From positions 1 through 24,715 of IMG/VR virus record IMGVR_UViG_3300022821_000110: 24,715 nucleotides of DNA; one strand, written 5' to 3'. Shown piece after piece: positions 1 to 5,501 of this stretch. Numbering within the stretch: position 1 is the first letter of the stretch; each line of letters opens with the position of its first letter. The translations under genes were made by a program, and so were the position numbers. Below the pieces are notes generated by a model that searched no databases, was not told the origin of the DNA, and saw only the letters and a list, made by a program, of their open reading frames with translations. The DNA comes from a virus.

Positions 1-804
1 TCACGATGTCACCGCCATGTCGGCGAGCGCCCGGTCGAGCACATCGGTATCGACGTTGGTGGTGATGTGGCCCGTGTGTTGCTGGAATAGGTCAACGGCC
101 CTGTGTGCTGTCGACAGCACGGCGTTGAAGGCAGCGTCGGCGGCAGCGGCGGCGTCGGCGGCGGCGTAGGTGGCGTAGGCGGCAGCGTCGGCGGCGTAGG
201 CGGAGGCGTCGGCGGCGTAGGCGGCAGCGTAGGCGGCAGCGGCGGAGGCGTCGGCGTCGGCGTAGGCGGCGGAGGCGTCGGCGTAGGCGGCAGCGTAGGC
301 GGCGGCAGCGTAGGCGGCCTTGGCGTAGGCGTTGGCGGCGGAGGCGGAGGCGTTGGCGGCGGCGTAGGCGTTGGCGGAGGCGTTGGCGTTGGCGGCGGTC
401 ACCGTTCCGTCGCACCAACCCTCGGCCGCCAAGATCGCAGCCATGACGCGCGGGTCGGTATTGAGGTGGGCAACATCGCGCGCCAATGCCGCAGCCACAC
501 GCACCCAGACCCGGTGCCTGTCTGCGTCTGTGATGTCGAGCGCGTCGCCGGTGCCGACGATGCGGTGCCCCAGGTCGAGCACGAGGAGCGAACACGACGG
601 ACACAGCAGGTCGCCATCGCGATGGGTGCAGATCTTGTCGTTGACTCGTTGCACGATGCGGGCGAGCATCTGGTCGGCGCACGGTGGCATGTCGGTGATG
701 GTGGTGTCTCCGTTCTCCCATGAGATGACGTTCATGGCGCAGCCTTTGCCGCTGCCGGCCTTGTGGCTGCCGACGGCAAGCCGGAGTGGGTGTTCGGCGT
801 TCAT
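1..804 (-). CDS. Alanine-rich phage protein, copy A of a tandem duplication
   Basis: 267-residue protein, identical in sequence to the copy at 881..1684. Residues 1-130 form a normal-complexity domain with a GSGKGCAMN stretch (17-25) and a possible zinc knuckle (C59, H61, C68, C71). Residues 136-226 are almost only Ala with Tyr, Asp, Ser and Asn, suggesting a long helix. Residues 227-267 return to normal complexity. The segment around CAMNVISWENGDTTITDMP resembles proteins I recall from many actinobacteriophages, which also carry Ala-rich segments; their function is unknown. The start is supported by AAGGGAGACAC upstream of the ATG. The stop codon is the first three bases of the window, so nothing further downstream can be seen. 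Confident as a gene, no function assigned. Confidence 0.8.
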   Translation of the reverse strand: MNAEHPLRLAVGSHKAGSGKGCAMNVISWENGDTTITDMPPCADQMLARIVQRVNDKICTHRDGDLLCPSCSLLVLDLGHRIVGTGDALDITDADRHRVWVRVAAALARDVAHLNTDPRVMAAILAAEGWCDGTVTAANANASANAYAAANASASAANAYAKAAYAAAAYAAAYADASAAYADADASAAAAYAAAYAADASAYAADAAAYATYAAADAAAAADAAFNAVLSTAHRAVDLFQQHTGHITTNVDTDVLDRALADMAVTS

Positions 805-843
805 GTGGTGTGTCTCCCTTGGTTGGATGTGTTCGGTGGTTGT

Positions 844-877
844 TCAGAAGTTCGGGCGTAGGCGTTCGAGCAGTTGT
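844..877 (-). pseudogene. Duplicated C-terminal fragment of the gene at 1724..1912
   Basis: Between the two Ala-rich genes lies a second copy of the last eleven codons (QLLERLRPNF plus stop) of the upstream gene at 1724..1912. It has one substitution, A at 849 where the intact copy has G at 1729, changing the final Leu to Phe. No start codon belongs to it. It is the remnant that marks the duplication joint. Confidence 0.8.
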
Positions 878-880
878 GAT

Positions 881-1684
881 TCACGATGTCACCGCCATGT
901 CGGCGAGCGCCCGGTCGAGCACATCGGTATCGACGTTGGTGGTGATGTGGCCCGTGTGTTGCTGGAATAGGTCAACGGCCCTGTGTGCTGTCGACAGCAC
1001 GGCGTTGAAGGCAGCGTCGGCGGCAGCGGCGGCGTCGGCGGCGGCGTAGGTGGCGTAGGCGGCAGCGTCGGCGGCGTAGGCGGAGGCGTCGGCGGCGTAG
1101 GCGGCAGCGTAGGCGGCAGCGGCGGAGGCGTCGGCGTCGGCGTAGGCGGCGGAGGCGTCGGCGTAGGCGGCAGCGTAGGCGGCGGCAGCGTAGGCGGCCT
1201 TGGCGTAGGCGTTGGCGGCGGAGGCGGAGGCGTTGGCGGCGGCGTAGGCGTTGGCGGAGGCGTTGGCGTTGGCGGCGGTCACCGTTCCGTCGCACCAACC
1301 CTCGGCCGCCAAGATCGCAGCCATGACGCGCGGGTCGGTATTGAGGTGGGCAACATCGCGCGCCAATGCCGCAGCCACACGCACCCAGACCCGGTGCCTG
1401 TCTGCGTCTGTGATGTCGAGCGCGTCGCCGGTGCCGACGATGCGGTGCCCCAGGTCGAGCACGAGGAGCGAACACGACGGACACAGCAGGTCGCCATCGC
1501 GATGGGTGCAGATCTTGTCGTTGACTCGTTGCACGATGCGGGCGAGCATCTGGTCGGCGCACGGTGGCATGTCGGTGATGGTGGTGTCTCCGTTCTCCCA
1601 TGAGATGACGTTCATGGCGCAGCCTTTGCCGCTGCCGGCCTTGTGGCTGCCGACGGCAAGCCGGAGTGGGTGTTCGGCGTTCAT
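881..1684 (-). CDS. Alanine-rich phage protein, copy B of a tandem duplication
   Basis: Same 267-residue protein as copy A: possible CxH/CxxC zinc knuckle at residues 59-71, Ala/Tyr/Asp/Ser-rich segment at 136-226, and a C-terminal tail with a predicted helix (STAHRAVDLFQQH). This is probably the ancestral position because its upstream neighbour (1724..1912) is intact. The 40-base gap to that neighbour carries the binding site AAGGGAGACAC. The Ala-rich part is built from GCC/GCA/TAC/GAC codons arranged as imperfect repeats, which leaves all six frames nearly stop-free and creates long spurious ORFs. The role is unknown; a structural or scaffold-like helix is only a guess. Confidence 0.85.
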   Translation of the reverse strand: MNAEHPLRLAVGSHKAGSGKGCAMNVISWENGDTTITDMPPCADQMLARIVQRVNDKICTHRDGDLLCPSCSLLVLDLGHRIVGTGDALDITDADRHRVWVRVAAALARDVAHLNTDPRVMAAILAAEGWCDGTVTAANANASANAYAAANASASAANAYAKAAYAAAAYAAAYADASAAYADADASAAAAYAAAYAADASAYAADAAAYATYAAADAAAAADAAFNAVLSTAHRAVDLFQQHTGHITTNVDTDVLDRALADMAVTS

Positions 1685-1723
1685 GTGGTGTGTCTCCCTT
1701 GGTTGGATGTGTTCGGTGGTTGT

Positions 1724-1912
1724 TCAGAGGTTCGGGCGTAGGCGTTCGAGCAGTTGTTCGAGTTCGCTGGCCTCGCCGGTGTCGGGGGCTGCCTCGGCGA
1801 TCGTCTGGCAGCGCATCGGGTTGTCTGTGAGCGATCGGCCGCGGATGGCGACGAGCAGGTCGTGCTCGTCTTTGGTGATGGCGGTGACGATGTTGGTGGT
1901 CGGTGACCTCAC
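1724..1912 (-). CDS. Small phage protein of unknown function
   Basis: 62 residues from a GTG at 1912 that overlaps the stop of the upstream 27-codon gene by four bases (GTGA). I prefer this start to the ATG at 2077, because the longer reading would run through two upstream genes in a composition-biased frame. The C-terminal half is acidic and helical (EASELEQLLERLRPNL), suggesting a short coiled coil. No family recognised. Last gene of the overlapping chain before the 40-base leader of the Ala-rich gene. Confidence 0.65.
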   Translation of the reverse strand: MRSPTTNIVTAITKDEHDLLVAIRGRSLTDNPMRCQTIAEAAPDTGEASELEQLLERLRPNL

Positions 1913-1992
1913 GGCCGGGTCACCTTCTCGACGATGACCATTGCGACGAGAATCGCCACGAACACGGCGAGGGCGATGGCGTCTGCGTTCAT
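1909..1992 (-). CDS. 27-residue single-helix membrane peptide
   Basis: A microgene starting with MNADAIALAVFVAILVAM and ending in VTRP. About 17 hydrophobic residues make one transmembrane helix, followed by a short charged tail (EKVTRP). The ATG overlaps the stop of the preceding zinc-finger-like gene (ATGA) and its own stop overlaps the next GTG (GTGA), so it fits exactly in the chain of coupled genes. That fit is the main reason to believe it. Function unknown; small phage membrane peptides include antiholins and superinfection-exclusion factors, but nothing here decides this. Confidence 0.6.
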   Translation of the reverse strand: MNADAIALAVFVAILVAMVIVEKVTRP

Positions 1993-2156
1993 GCTGCGCC
2001 GTCGGTGTCGGGTGTCGGCCGATGGCTCGACGGGTGCAGTCGGCGGGACTGACCGCGTTTGGCGGCGAGCTCGTCACATCCAGCCCACTCGATGTGGGCG
2101 GCGAGCGTGGCCGGTGTCATGGGGTCGCCGCATTCCGGGCAGGCAATGAGGGTCAC
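1989..2156 (-). CDS. Small zinc-finger-like protein
   Basis: 55 residues from a GTG at 2156, reading VTLIACPECGDPMTPATL. The pattern CPEC, then H at about residue 22 and C at about 27, looks like a one-finger zinc-binding fold. The C-terminal half is basic, Pro/Ser/His-rich and probably disordered. The start overlaps the preceding stop by four bases (GTGA). An upstream ATG at 2363 in the same frame gives an arginine-rich leader that overlaps two other genes and is rejected. Likely a nucleic-acid-binding accessory protein, by inference only. Confidence 0.65.
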   Translation of the reverse strand: MTLIACPECGDPMTPATLAAHIEWAGCDELAAKRGQSRRLHPSSHRPTPDTDGAA

Positions 2157-2326
2157 GGCGTCACCTTCGGCGGATTCGTGAGGGCGTCGAGCAGCCCGCC
2201 GACGGTGGCCGCATGTCCCTGCCACCGGTAGTAGTTGCGGGCGATGGTGTTGACTGCGCGTCGCTCGGCGTGCGACAGTTGGTCGACATCGGCGGCGAAG
2301 AACTGGGCGTACATCTCGTGCGTCAC
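2153..2326 (-). CDS. Small helical phage protein of unknown function
   Basis: 57 residues starting VTHEMYAQFFAADVDQL from a GTG that overlaps the preceding stop (GTGA). The sequence is helical and mixed-charge (HAERRAVNTIARNYYRW), ending in NPPKVTP. Its stop overlaps the GTG of the zinc-finger-like gene. No family recognised. An alternative ATG four codons in is possible. Confidence 0.6.
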   Translation of the reverse strand: MTHEMYAQFFAADVDQLSHAERRAVNTIARNYYRWQGHAATVGGLLDALTNPPKVTP

Positions 2327-2424
2327 GGCTGCACCATTTCGGGCCAGGGTGCGTGGACTGCACGATGGTGGCGGCGGGCGACCACCGGATGGGCGATGAT
2401 GTAGCGGATCAGGCGCCAGGTCAT
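2323..2424 (-). CDS. 33-residue basic micropeptide
   Basis: Short gene MTWRLIRYIIAHPVVARR continuing with several His and Arg residues and ending in EMVQP. The ATG overlaps the stop of the two-helix membrane protein (ATGA) and the stop overlaps the next GTG (GTGA). This exact fit is the main evidence. The N-terminal part is amphipathic and basic and could associate with membrane or nucleic acid. A longer reading from 2862 is a composition shadow of the upstream gene. Function unknown. Confidence 0.5.
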   Translation of the reverse strand: MTWRLIRYIIAHPVVARRHHRAVHAPWPEMVQP

Positions 2425-2594
2425 GGCTCGGTCCCGTCGATGATGGCGACAGCGATGTTGACGGCGCCGACTGTGCCGACGGCGAGGAGTGTCCACCAGG
2501 CGGCGACGGTCCAACCGTTCAGGATGGCCGGTAGTTGCACGGCGATGACTGCGGCGGTCACGATGGCGACGAAGCCGAGGGTTGCGCGGATCAT
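2421..2594 (-). CDS. Two-helix small membrane protein
   Basis: 57 residues beginning MIRATLGFVAIVTAAVIAV. Two hydrophobic segments, about residues 4-25 and 31-53, are separated by a short NGW turn, giving a hairpin membrane topology. The ATG overlaps the stop of the upstream gene (ATGA). The longer in-frame ATG at 2780 adds an Arg/His-rich leader antisense to the real neighbour and is rejected. Function unknown. It lies far from the recognised lysis cassette, so a holin role is not favoured. Confidence 0.65.
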   Translation of the reverse strand: MIRATLGFVAIVTAAVIAVQLPAILNGWTVAAWWTLLAVGTVGAVNIAVAIIDGTEP

Positions 2595-2935
2595 GTGGTG
2601 ACCCGTTCGATGCGGTCGACACCGTCGGCGTCGGTCCAGATGTGGACGGTGGCGATGCGACCAGGCGTGGCGGTAGCTTCGGCTCTGTCTCTCGCGCCGT
2701 GGAGGAGGACGACTGCTTTGTTCGGGTAGAAGTTGGCCCACCTTTCGGGCAGTGGTGTCGGTGTTTCCACCTTGATCCACTCGCCGATGCTGAGGAACAT
2801 CGTGTGCTCATTGTCGTTCTCGTCGTAGCCGACAAACACAGAGCGACCGACGTAATCGACATCGATGTACTTCGGGTTATCCCACCCCGCTCGTCGCACG
2901 CGGTCGCCCTTGACCGGGACGTAGGGGGCGGTCAT
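2591..2935 (-). CDS. Hypothetical phage protein, beta-rich
   Basis: 114 residues from MTAPYVPVKGDRVRRAG. The first 60 residues look like a small beta barrel: a PVKGDRVRR opening, then alternating hydrophobic strands through VDYVGRSVFVGY and an NEHTMFLSIGEWIKV end, as in SH3-like or Tudor-like phage proteins. The C-terminal half contains NKAVVLLHGARDR and ends in WTDADGVDRIERVTT. The ATG overlaps the preceding stop by four bases. No specific family assigned. Confidence 0.7.
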   Translation of the reverse strand: MTAPYVPVKGDRVRRAGWDNPKYIDVDYVGRSVFVGYDENDNEHTMFLSIGEWIKVETPTPLPERWANFYPNKAVVLLHGARDRAEATATPGRIATVHIWTDADGVDRIERVTT

Positions 2936-4002
2936 GCTGACACCGTCCAGATGTCGCGCAGGATCTCTTTGCCTGTGATCCGCAGGGCGTGGGCGTGCTG
3001 GTGTCCGGCTGACCACGGCGAGCCGACCTGGGCTGGCTTGCCAGACGGGCCACATCGAACGCACTCGACGCTATGGACCTTCTCGGCGGTGGCGAGGCGT
3101 GACACCTCGTACACCCGCCGATACGGCCAGCAACAGTCGTCGGGGATCTGGTGGCAGGCGAGCAGTTCGAGTGTCGAGCGTCCCGGTTCCTTGACGGCGT
3201 TCTCGGCCATCAGGTGCAGCAGCATCTTAAGCGTCGGTTTGCCCTGTGCGGCGAGGTCGTCGGCGGTCATGCCCTTCCACTTGCGGCCGGGTGCGCCGTG
3301 TCCGCAGAACTGCCAGAGCTGGCCGACGGTGCGATCATACGGCGGATCGACGACGAGCACCCGGTTGGTGCCGGTGCCTTCCCAGTGGTGCGGGGTGGCG
3401 TGTACGGGGTGTCCGAGGTGGCCGAGGAGTCGGCCGAGCATGTCGATACCGATGCCGGTCGACGCCTTCTCCCAATTCTTGATCGGCTCGGGTGCCATCT
3501 TGCGGAACGTGCGCCGCAACATCAGGCGACAGTTGTGCTCGGTGGTGTGGAGTGCGGCGATGTGTGCGGCGAAGACGTCTGGGTCTGCACCGCCACGCTC
3601 GGCGCGGTTGACGTTGGCGATGCGTGATTTCTGTGCGTCGTCGAACATTTCGGCCCACACTCGAAGTTCCAGCCACCCACCCGGCGACCGCACCTTGGGT
3701 GTCGATTCTTGGTTGGCCGGTGGGTGGCTAGGGGAATCGCCGACAGCGACGACGCCCTTGCGATGGGTGTCGTATGTCGCCTGGTCGTCGCTGTCGGTCG
3801 AGGGGTCCGACCCGACGCCCAACCGATGGGTTTCGTTCGTCGAATGGTCGGGTCGGAGATCGTCCCCACCGACGACGCTAGCCCCGTGGGTTTCGTTCGT
3901 CGGATGGTCGTCGGTGGGGTGAAGGGGCGCAGCCAGCGCGACGAGTATGGGTGTCGTAACAGCTCTGGCTGGCTGCGCGATTGGGGTGAGCAGATCGGTC
4001 AT
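2932..4002 (-). CDS. Phage protein with IS110-transposase-like C-terminal region
   Basis: 356 residues. The N-terminal 100 residues are Pro/Asp/Thr-rich and contain three spaced motifs (TNETH 35-39, TNETH 55-59, TYDTH 76-80), probably disordered. Residues 110-180 are helical. Residues 181-197 (STGIGIDMLGRLLGHLG) resemble the helix-hairpin-helix 'GIG' of the IS116/IS110/IS902 domain. Residues 225-271 (LWQFCGHG, GRKWKGM, QGKPTLKMLLHLMAENA) resemble the following 'YxG ... GN..LR..L..AA' part. Residues 283-317 carry several cysteines, including CVRC. I see no paired RuvC-like N-terminal domain or terminal repeats, so this is a phage-resident relative rather than a complete insertion sequence. ATGA overlaps link it to both neighbours. 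Confidence 0.7.
   Translation of the reverse strand: MTDLLTPIAQPARAVTTPILVALAAPLHPTDDHPTNETHGASVVGGDDLRPDHSTNETHRLGVGSDPSTDSDDQATYDTHRKGVVAVGDSPSHPPANQESTPKVRSPGGWLELRVWAEMFDDAQKSRIANVNRAERGGADPDVFAAHIAALHTTEHNCRLMLRRTFRKMAPEPIKNWEKASTGIGIDMLGRLLGHLGHPVHATPHHWEGTGTNRVLVVDPPYDRTVGQLWQFCGHGAPGRKWKGMTADDLAAQGKPTLKMLLHLMAENAVKEPGRSTLELLACHQIPDDCCWPYRRVYEVSRLATAEKVHSVECVRCGPSGKPAQVGSPWSAGHQHAHALRITGKEILRDIWTVSA
3763..3900 (-). repeat. Three TxxTH-motif repeats within the 356-residue protein
   Basis: Three units spaced about 20 residues apart carry TNETH, TNETH and TYDTH, each followed by a Gly-Val or Val-Val stretch and an Asp-rich spacer. The first two cores share an almost identical 15-base DNA word. 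This suggests internal duplication of a short linear motif in a disordered segment. Confidence 0.65.
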
Positions 4003-4484
4003 GCCGACACCAGCTCGAGGGCGGCGAGGTTGTCGGCCCCGGTGTCACGGAGGTGCTTGGCGACGGTGATGCATTCGTCCATCGTCTTGGTGATGCCTGC
4101 GACCTGCGCCCCGAGGAACACTGCACGGGCTTCCCATTGGGCTGCAGTGGCGTCACCCTTGTCGACGTACCCGTGATCCATGCCGCAGAACATGCGGTCG
4201 GCGAGGAACACGGTAACGCCGTCGATGTGACACACCCGACACGGAGCATCGATGGCTGGCGTAGCGACCATGGTGTCGGGTGTGTCGAACTGGTCGTCGT
4301 CATCAACGCCACGCTCACGGCTGCGGACGACATTGCGAGCCGAACGGCGACACTCGTCGCGAACGACTTGGTAGAACATCTTCCGCCACTTCTGCGGGAC
4401 GCCGGCAGCGGCGAACACTGCTGCGGCGGTGACATCGGGGTCCGGATCTAAGTGATCGGCGATCAGTTCGGCAAGCGTTTTCAT
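3999..4484 (-). CDS. Hypothetical phage protein with possible zinc site
   Basis: 161 residues from MKTLAELIADHLDPDPD. AAGGGAGACACC just upstream supports this start; an ATG eleven codons earlier (4517) would overlap the HTH gene's stop by four bases and is the alternative. Residues 1-60 are helical (FAAAGVPQKWRKMFYQVV, DECRRSARNVVRSRE). The middle holds C-x2-C and C-x3-H (CRVC, CGMDH), a plausible zinc site. The rest is helical (TMDECITVAKHLRD). The N-terminal part resembles hypothetical proteins of actinobacteriophages that sit beside regulators; function unknown. Confidence 0.75.
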   Translation of the reverse strand: MKTLAELIADHLDPDPDVTAAAVFAAAGVPQKWRKMFYQVVRDECRRSARNVVRSRERGVDDDDQFDTPDTMVATPAIDAPCRVCHIDGVTVFLADRMFCGMDHGYVDKGDATAAQWEARAVFLGAQVAGITKTMDECITVAKHLRDTGADNLAALELVSA

Positions 4485-4513
4485 GGTGTCTCCCTTGGTT
4501 GTGTGATCGATCG

Positions 4514-4696
4514 TCATGCCGCTGCCCTTTGCGTGGCGAGGTCGATGACGACGGCACGTTCGTACAGGTAGGCGCCGGTCGCTCCAGGCATCTTCTGAAC
4601 GGGGTCCAACATGCCCGTCTTCGTGAGGTGCTGCACGTTACGTGTGGACGTCTTGAGTATTTCGGCGGCTGCTGCCGCTCCGATCAGGTCGCTCAT
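4514..4696 (-). CDS. Small HTH DNA-binding protein (MerR/excisionase-like)
   Basis: 60 residues. The stretch LIGAAAAAEILKTSTRNVQ, then LTKTGMLDPVQKMP and a wing-like YLYERAVV, fits the winged-helix layout of MerR and excisionase-like proteins: a helix-turn-helix reading a promoter, then a short beta wing. It is the first leftward gene from the divergent control region and is preceded by a good promoter only 8 bases upstream. It could therefore repress or regulate both promoters (inference). An excisionase role is possible, but no integrase is present here. Confidence 0.8.
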   Translation of the reverse strand: MSDLIGAAAAAEILKTSTRNVQHLTKTGMLDPVQKMPGATGAYLYERAVVIDLATQRAAA

Positions 4697-4704
4697 GGAT
4701 TGCC

Positions 4705-4733
4705 ACTATGACGCAATTACGCAACGCTGTCAA
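4705..4733 (-). promoter_or_regulatory. Leftward sigma70-type promoter, probably leaderless
   Basis: On the minus strand TTGACA (4733-4728), a 17-base spacer and CATAGT (4710-4705) form a near-consensus promoter. Only eight bases separate the -10 element from the ATG of the HTH gene. Transcription would start at or within a base or two of that ATG, and no Shine-Dalgarno sequence is present. Confidence 0.75.
4711..4724. promoter_or_regulatory. Operator-like direct repeat inside promoter spacer
   Basis: TTGCGTAATTGCGT (minus strand) is two TTGCGT words separated by AA, filling most of the -35/-10 spacer of the leftward promoter. A protein bound there would block RNA polymerase. A second repeat, GAATC-4 bases-GAATC around a TCGCGA palindrome, lies at 4766-4779 just upstream of the opposite promoter. 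Binding by the adjacent HTH protein is inference. Confidence 0.4.
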
Positions 4734-4781
4734 GGGGCGTGTTCGATATTTCTCGTGGGCTGAAAGAATCTCGCGAATCTG

Positions 4782-4810
4782 TTGACACTAGCTAACGATG
4801 TGTGTATGGT
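4782..4810 (+). promoter_or_regulatory. Rightward sigma70-type promoter, probably leaderless
   Basis: TTGACA (4782-4787), a spacer of exactly 17 bases and TATGGT (4805-4810). The ATG at 4818 lies seven bases past the -10 element, where transcription normally begins, so the message would have no leader. It drives the four-gene rightward cassette. Confidence 0.8.
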
Positions 4811-4817
4811 AATGGAC

Positions 4818-4970
4818 ATGACCTACACCGAACTCCACAACTTCCTAACCAACCGCCCGAGCGCTTCGGCCATGCGCCAGGCACTCCGGCAGGAGGGTGT
4901 CAACTACGGCTCCCTCACCAAGCCGGGCCTGGAGGGCCTCATCCTTGACCTCATGGCGGCACGGAAGTGA
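4818..4970 (+). CDS. Small protein opening the rightward cassette
   Basis: 50 residues starting MTYTELHNFLTNRPSAS. In-frame starts further upstream (TTG 4782, ATG 4806, ATG 4812) lie inside the promoter or before the expected transcription start, so 4818 is preferred with leaderless translation. The segment SLTKPGLEGLILDLMAA resembles the second helix region of SAP-like DNA-binding motifs, but the match is weak. Its stop overlaps the GTG of the next gene. Function unknown. The strong promoter suggests early or constitutive expression. Confidence 0.7.
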   Translation: MTYTELHNFLTNRPSASAMRQALRQEGVNYGSLTKPGLEGLILDLMAARK

Positions 4971-5143
4971 CCGCCGGTCAGGCTCACACCCTGCACTTCA
5001 CATTCGCCGATGCGGCCAGGGTCGCCGCCATCTCCTCCAAGGCGAGCGGCGAGCGGTGGGCGGTCACCGCCCGATGTGCCTTCACCTCTGGGTACGGGCG
5101 ACCCACCTACGCCACTCGCCGCACCTACTCGGTGTACTTGTGA
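4967..5143 (+). CDS. Small hypothetical protein
   Basis: 58 residues from a GTG that overlaps the preceding stop (GTGA). It starts VTAGQAHTLHFTFADAARV and runs through helix-like AAISSKASGERWAVTARC to a Tyr/Arg/Thr-rich end (TYATRRTYSVYL). The reading frame is closed by TGA overlapping the next GTG. No family recognised. The gene-on-gene overlaps on both sides are the main support. Confidence 0.6.
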   Translation: MTAGQAHTLHFTFADAARVAAISSKASGERWAVTARCAFTSGYGRPTYATRRTYSVYL

Positions 5144-5319
5144 GCGGTTCCGCCGAGTACGCCCGCCGCTACCGTGACAAGGTGCGCGGCGGGCCACCAC
5201 GCCAGCTCACGCCGTGCCCGTCGAGGGCTGCCGCTGCCCGCCATCGCCGCCACGGTGAGACGGTGTGCGACGGTTGCGCCGAAGCTGAGCGTGCCTACTT
5301 TCGGTCATGGCGGTCGTGA
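5140..5319 (+). CDS. Small Cys/His protein, zinc-ribbon-like
   Basis: 59 residues from a GTG overlapping the previous stop (GTGA): VSGSAEYARRYRDKVRGG, then a segment with C at about residue 26, AARHRRHGE, and VCDGCAEAERAYFRSWR. The layout C...HRRHGExxCxxC followed by a Tyr/Arg-rich helix occurs in many small actinobacteriophage proteins thought to bind zinc and nucleic acid; the function is not known. The long in-frame extension back to 4897 crosses the first two genes and is rejected. Confidence 0.7.
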   Translation: MSGSAEYARRYRDKVRGGPPRQLTPCPSRAAAARHRRHGETVCDGCAEAERAYFRSWRS

Positions 5320-5492
5320 GTAGTTCGCGTGTGTGCTGTGTTACTCATGGCGGTCAGGCGAGGGTCATTGACCTTGTCGATGACCTGTTTGACCACAGGT
5401 GCGACAAGGCGCTACTGCGTGACATCTGGCCGGACGACTGGCCCGAAGTCTCGGGCAAACCATGCGCGTATGAACGTCGGTTGACGGCCTGA
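5307..5492 (+). CDS. Small hypothetical protein closing the rightward cassette
   Basis: 61 residues from ATG 5307, overlapping the previous gene by 13 bases. A GTG at 5316 would give the four-base GTGA overlap seen elsewhere and is an equally good start. It contains CC and HRC pairs (VCCVTHGG, FDHRC) and an acidic, Trp-rich middle (LLRDIWPDDWPEVSG). No family recognised. A strong hairpin begins ten bases after the stop. Confidence 0.6.
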   Translation: MAVVSSSRVCCVTHGGQARVIDLVDDLFDHRCDKALLRDIWPDDWPEVSGKPCAYERRLTA

Positions 5493-5501
5493 AAACGCCG
5501 A

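Larger units (their letters stand above)
1..1757. repeat. Tandem duplication, 880-bp period
   Basis: Bases 1-877 match 881-1757 with a single difference (849 A versus 1729 G). Each unit carries the Ala-rich gene, its leader with ribosome binding site, and the last codons of the preceding gene. Three bases (GAT, 878-880) sit at the joint. The left boundary is cut by the window edge, so more copies could exist. Near identity means a recent event or a mis-assembly. Confidence 0.92.

Noticed and set aside
92-721. Arginine-rich minus-strand frame overlapping the Ala-rich gene
   Set aside because: Composition shadow in another frame of the same repeats.
103-723. Long Gly/Val-rich plus-strand frame, resembling PGRS-type repeats
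   Set aside because: It is the complement of the Ala-rich gene; the repeated codons leave all frames open. It has no binding site, and the minus-strand frame has normal flanking domains and a good start.
2582-3922. 446-residue plus-strand frame
   Set aside because: Antisense to two linked minus-strand genes with overlaps and sensible composition; no domain recognised and no promoter.
2932-4002. A complete IS110-type insertion sequence
   Set aside because: No visible RuvC-like domain, no ends or target features, and both ends of the gene are fused by overlaps to phage genes.
4782-4817. Longer starts (TTG 4782, ATG 4806 and 4812) for the first rightward gene
   Set aside because: They overlap the -35/-10 elements or lie before the expected transcription start.
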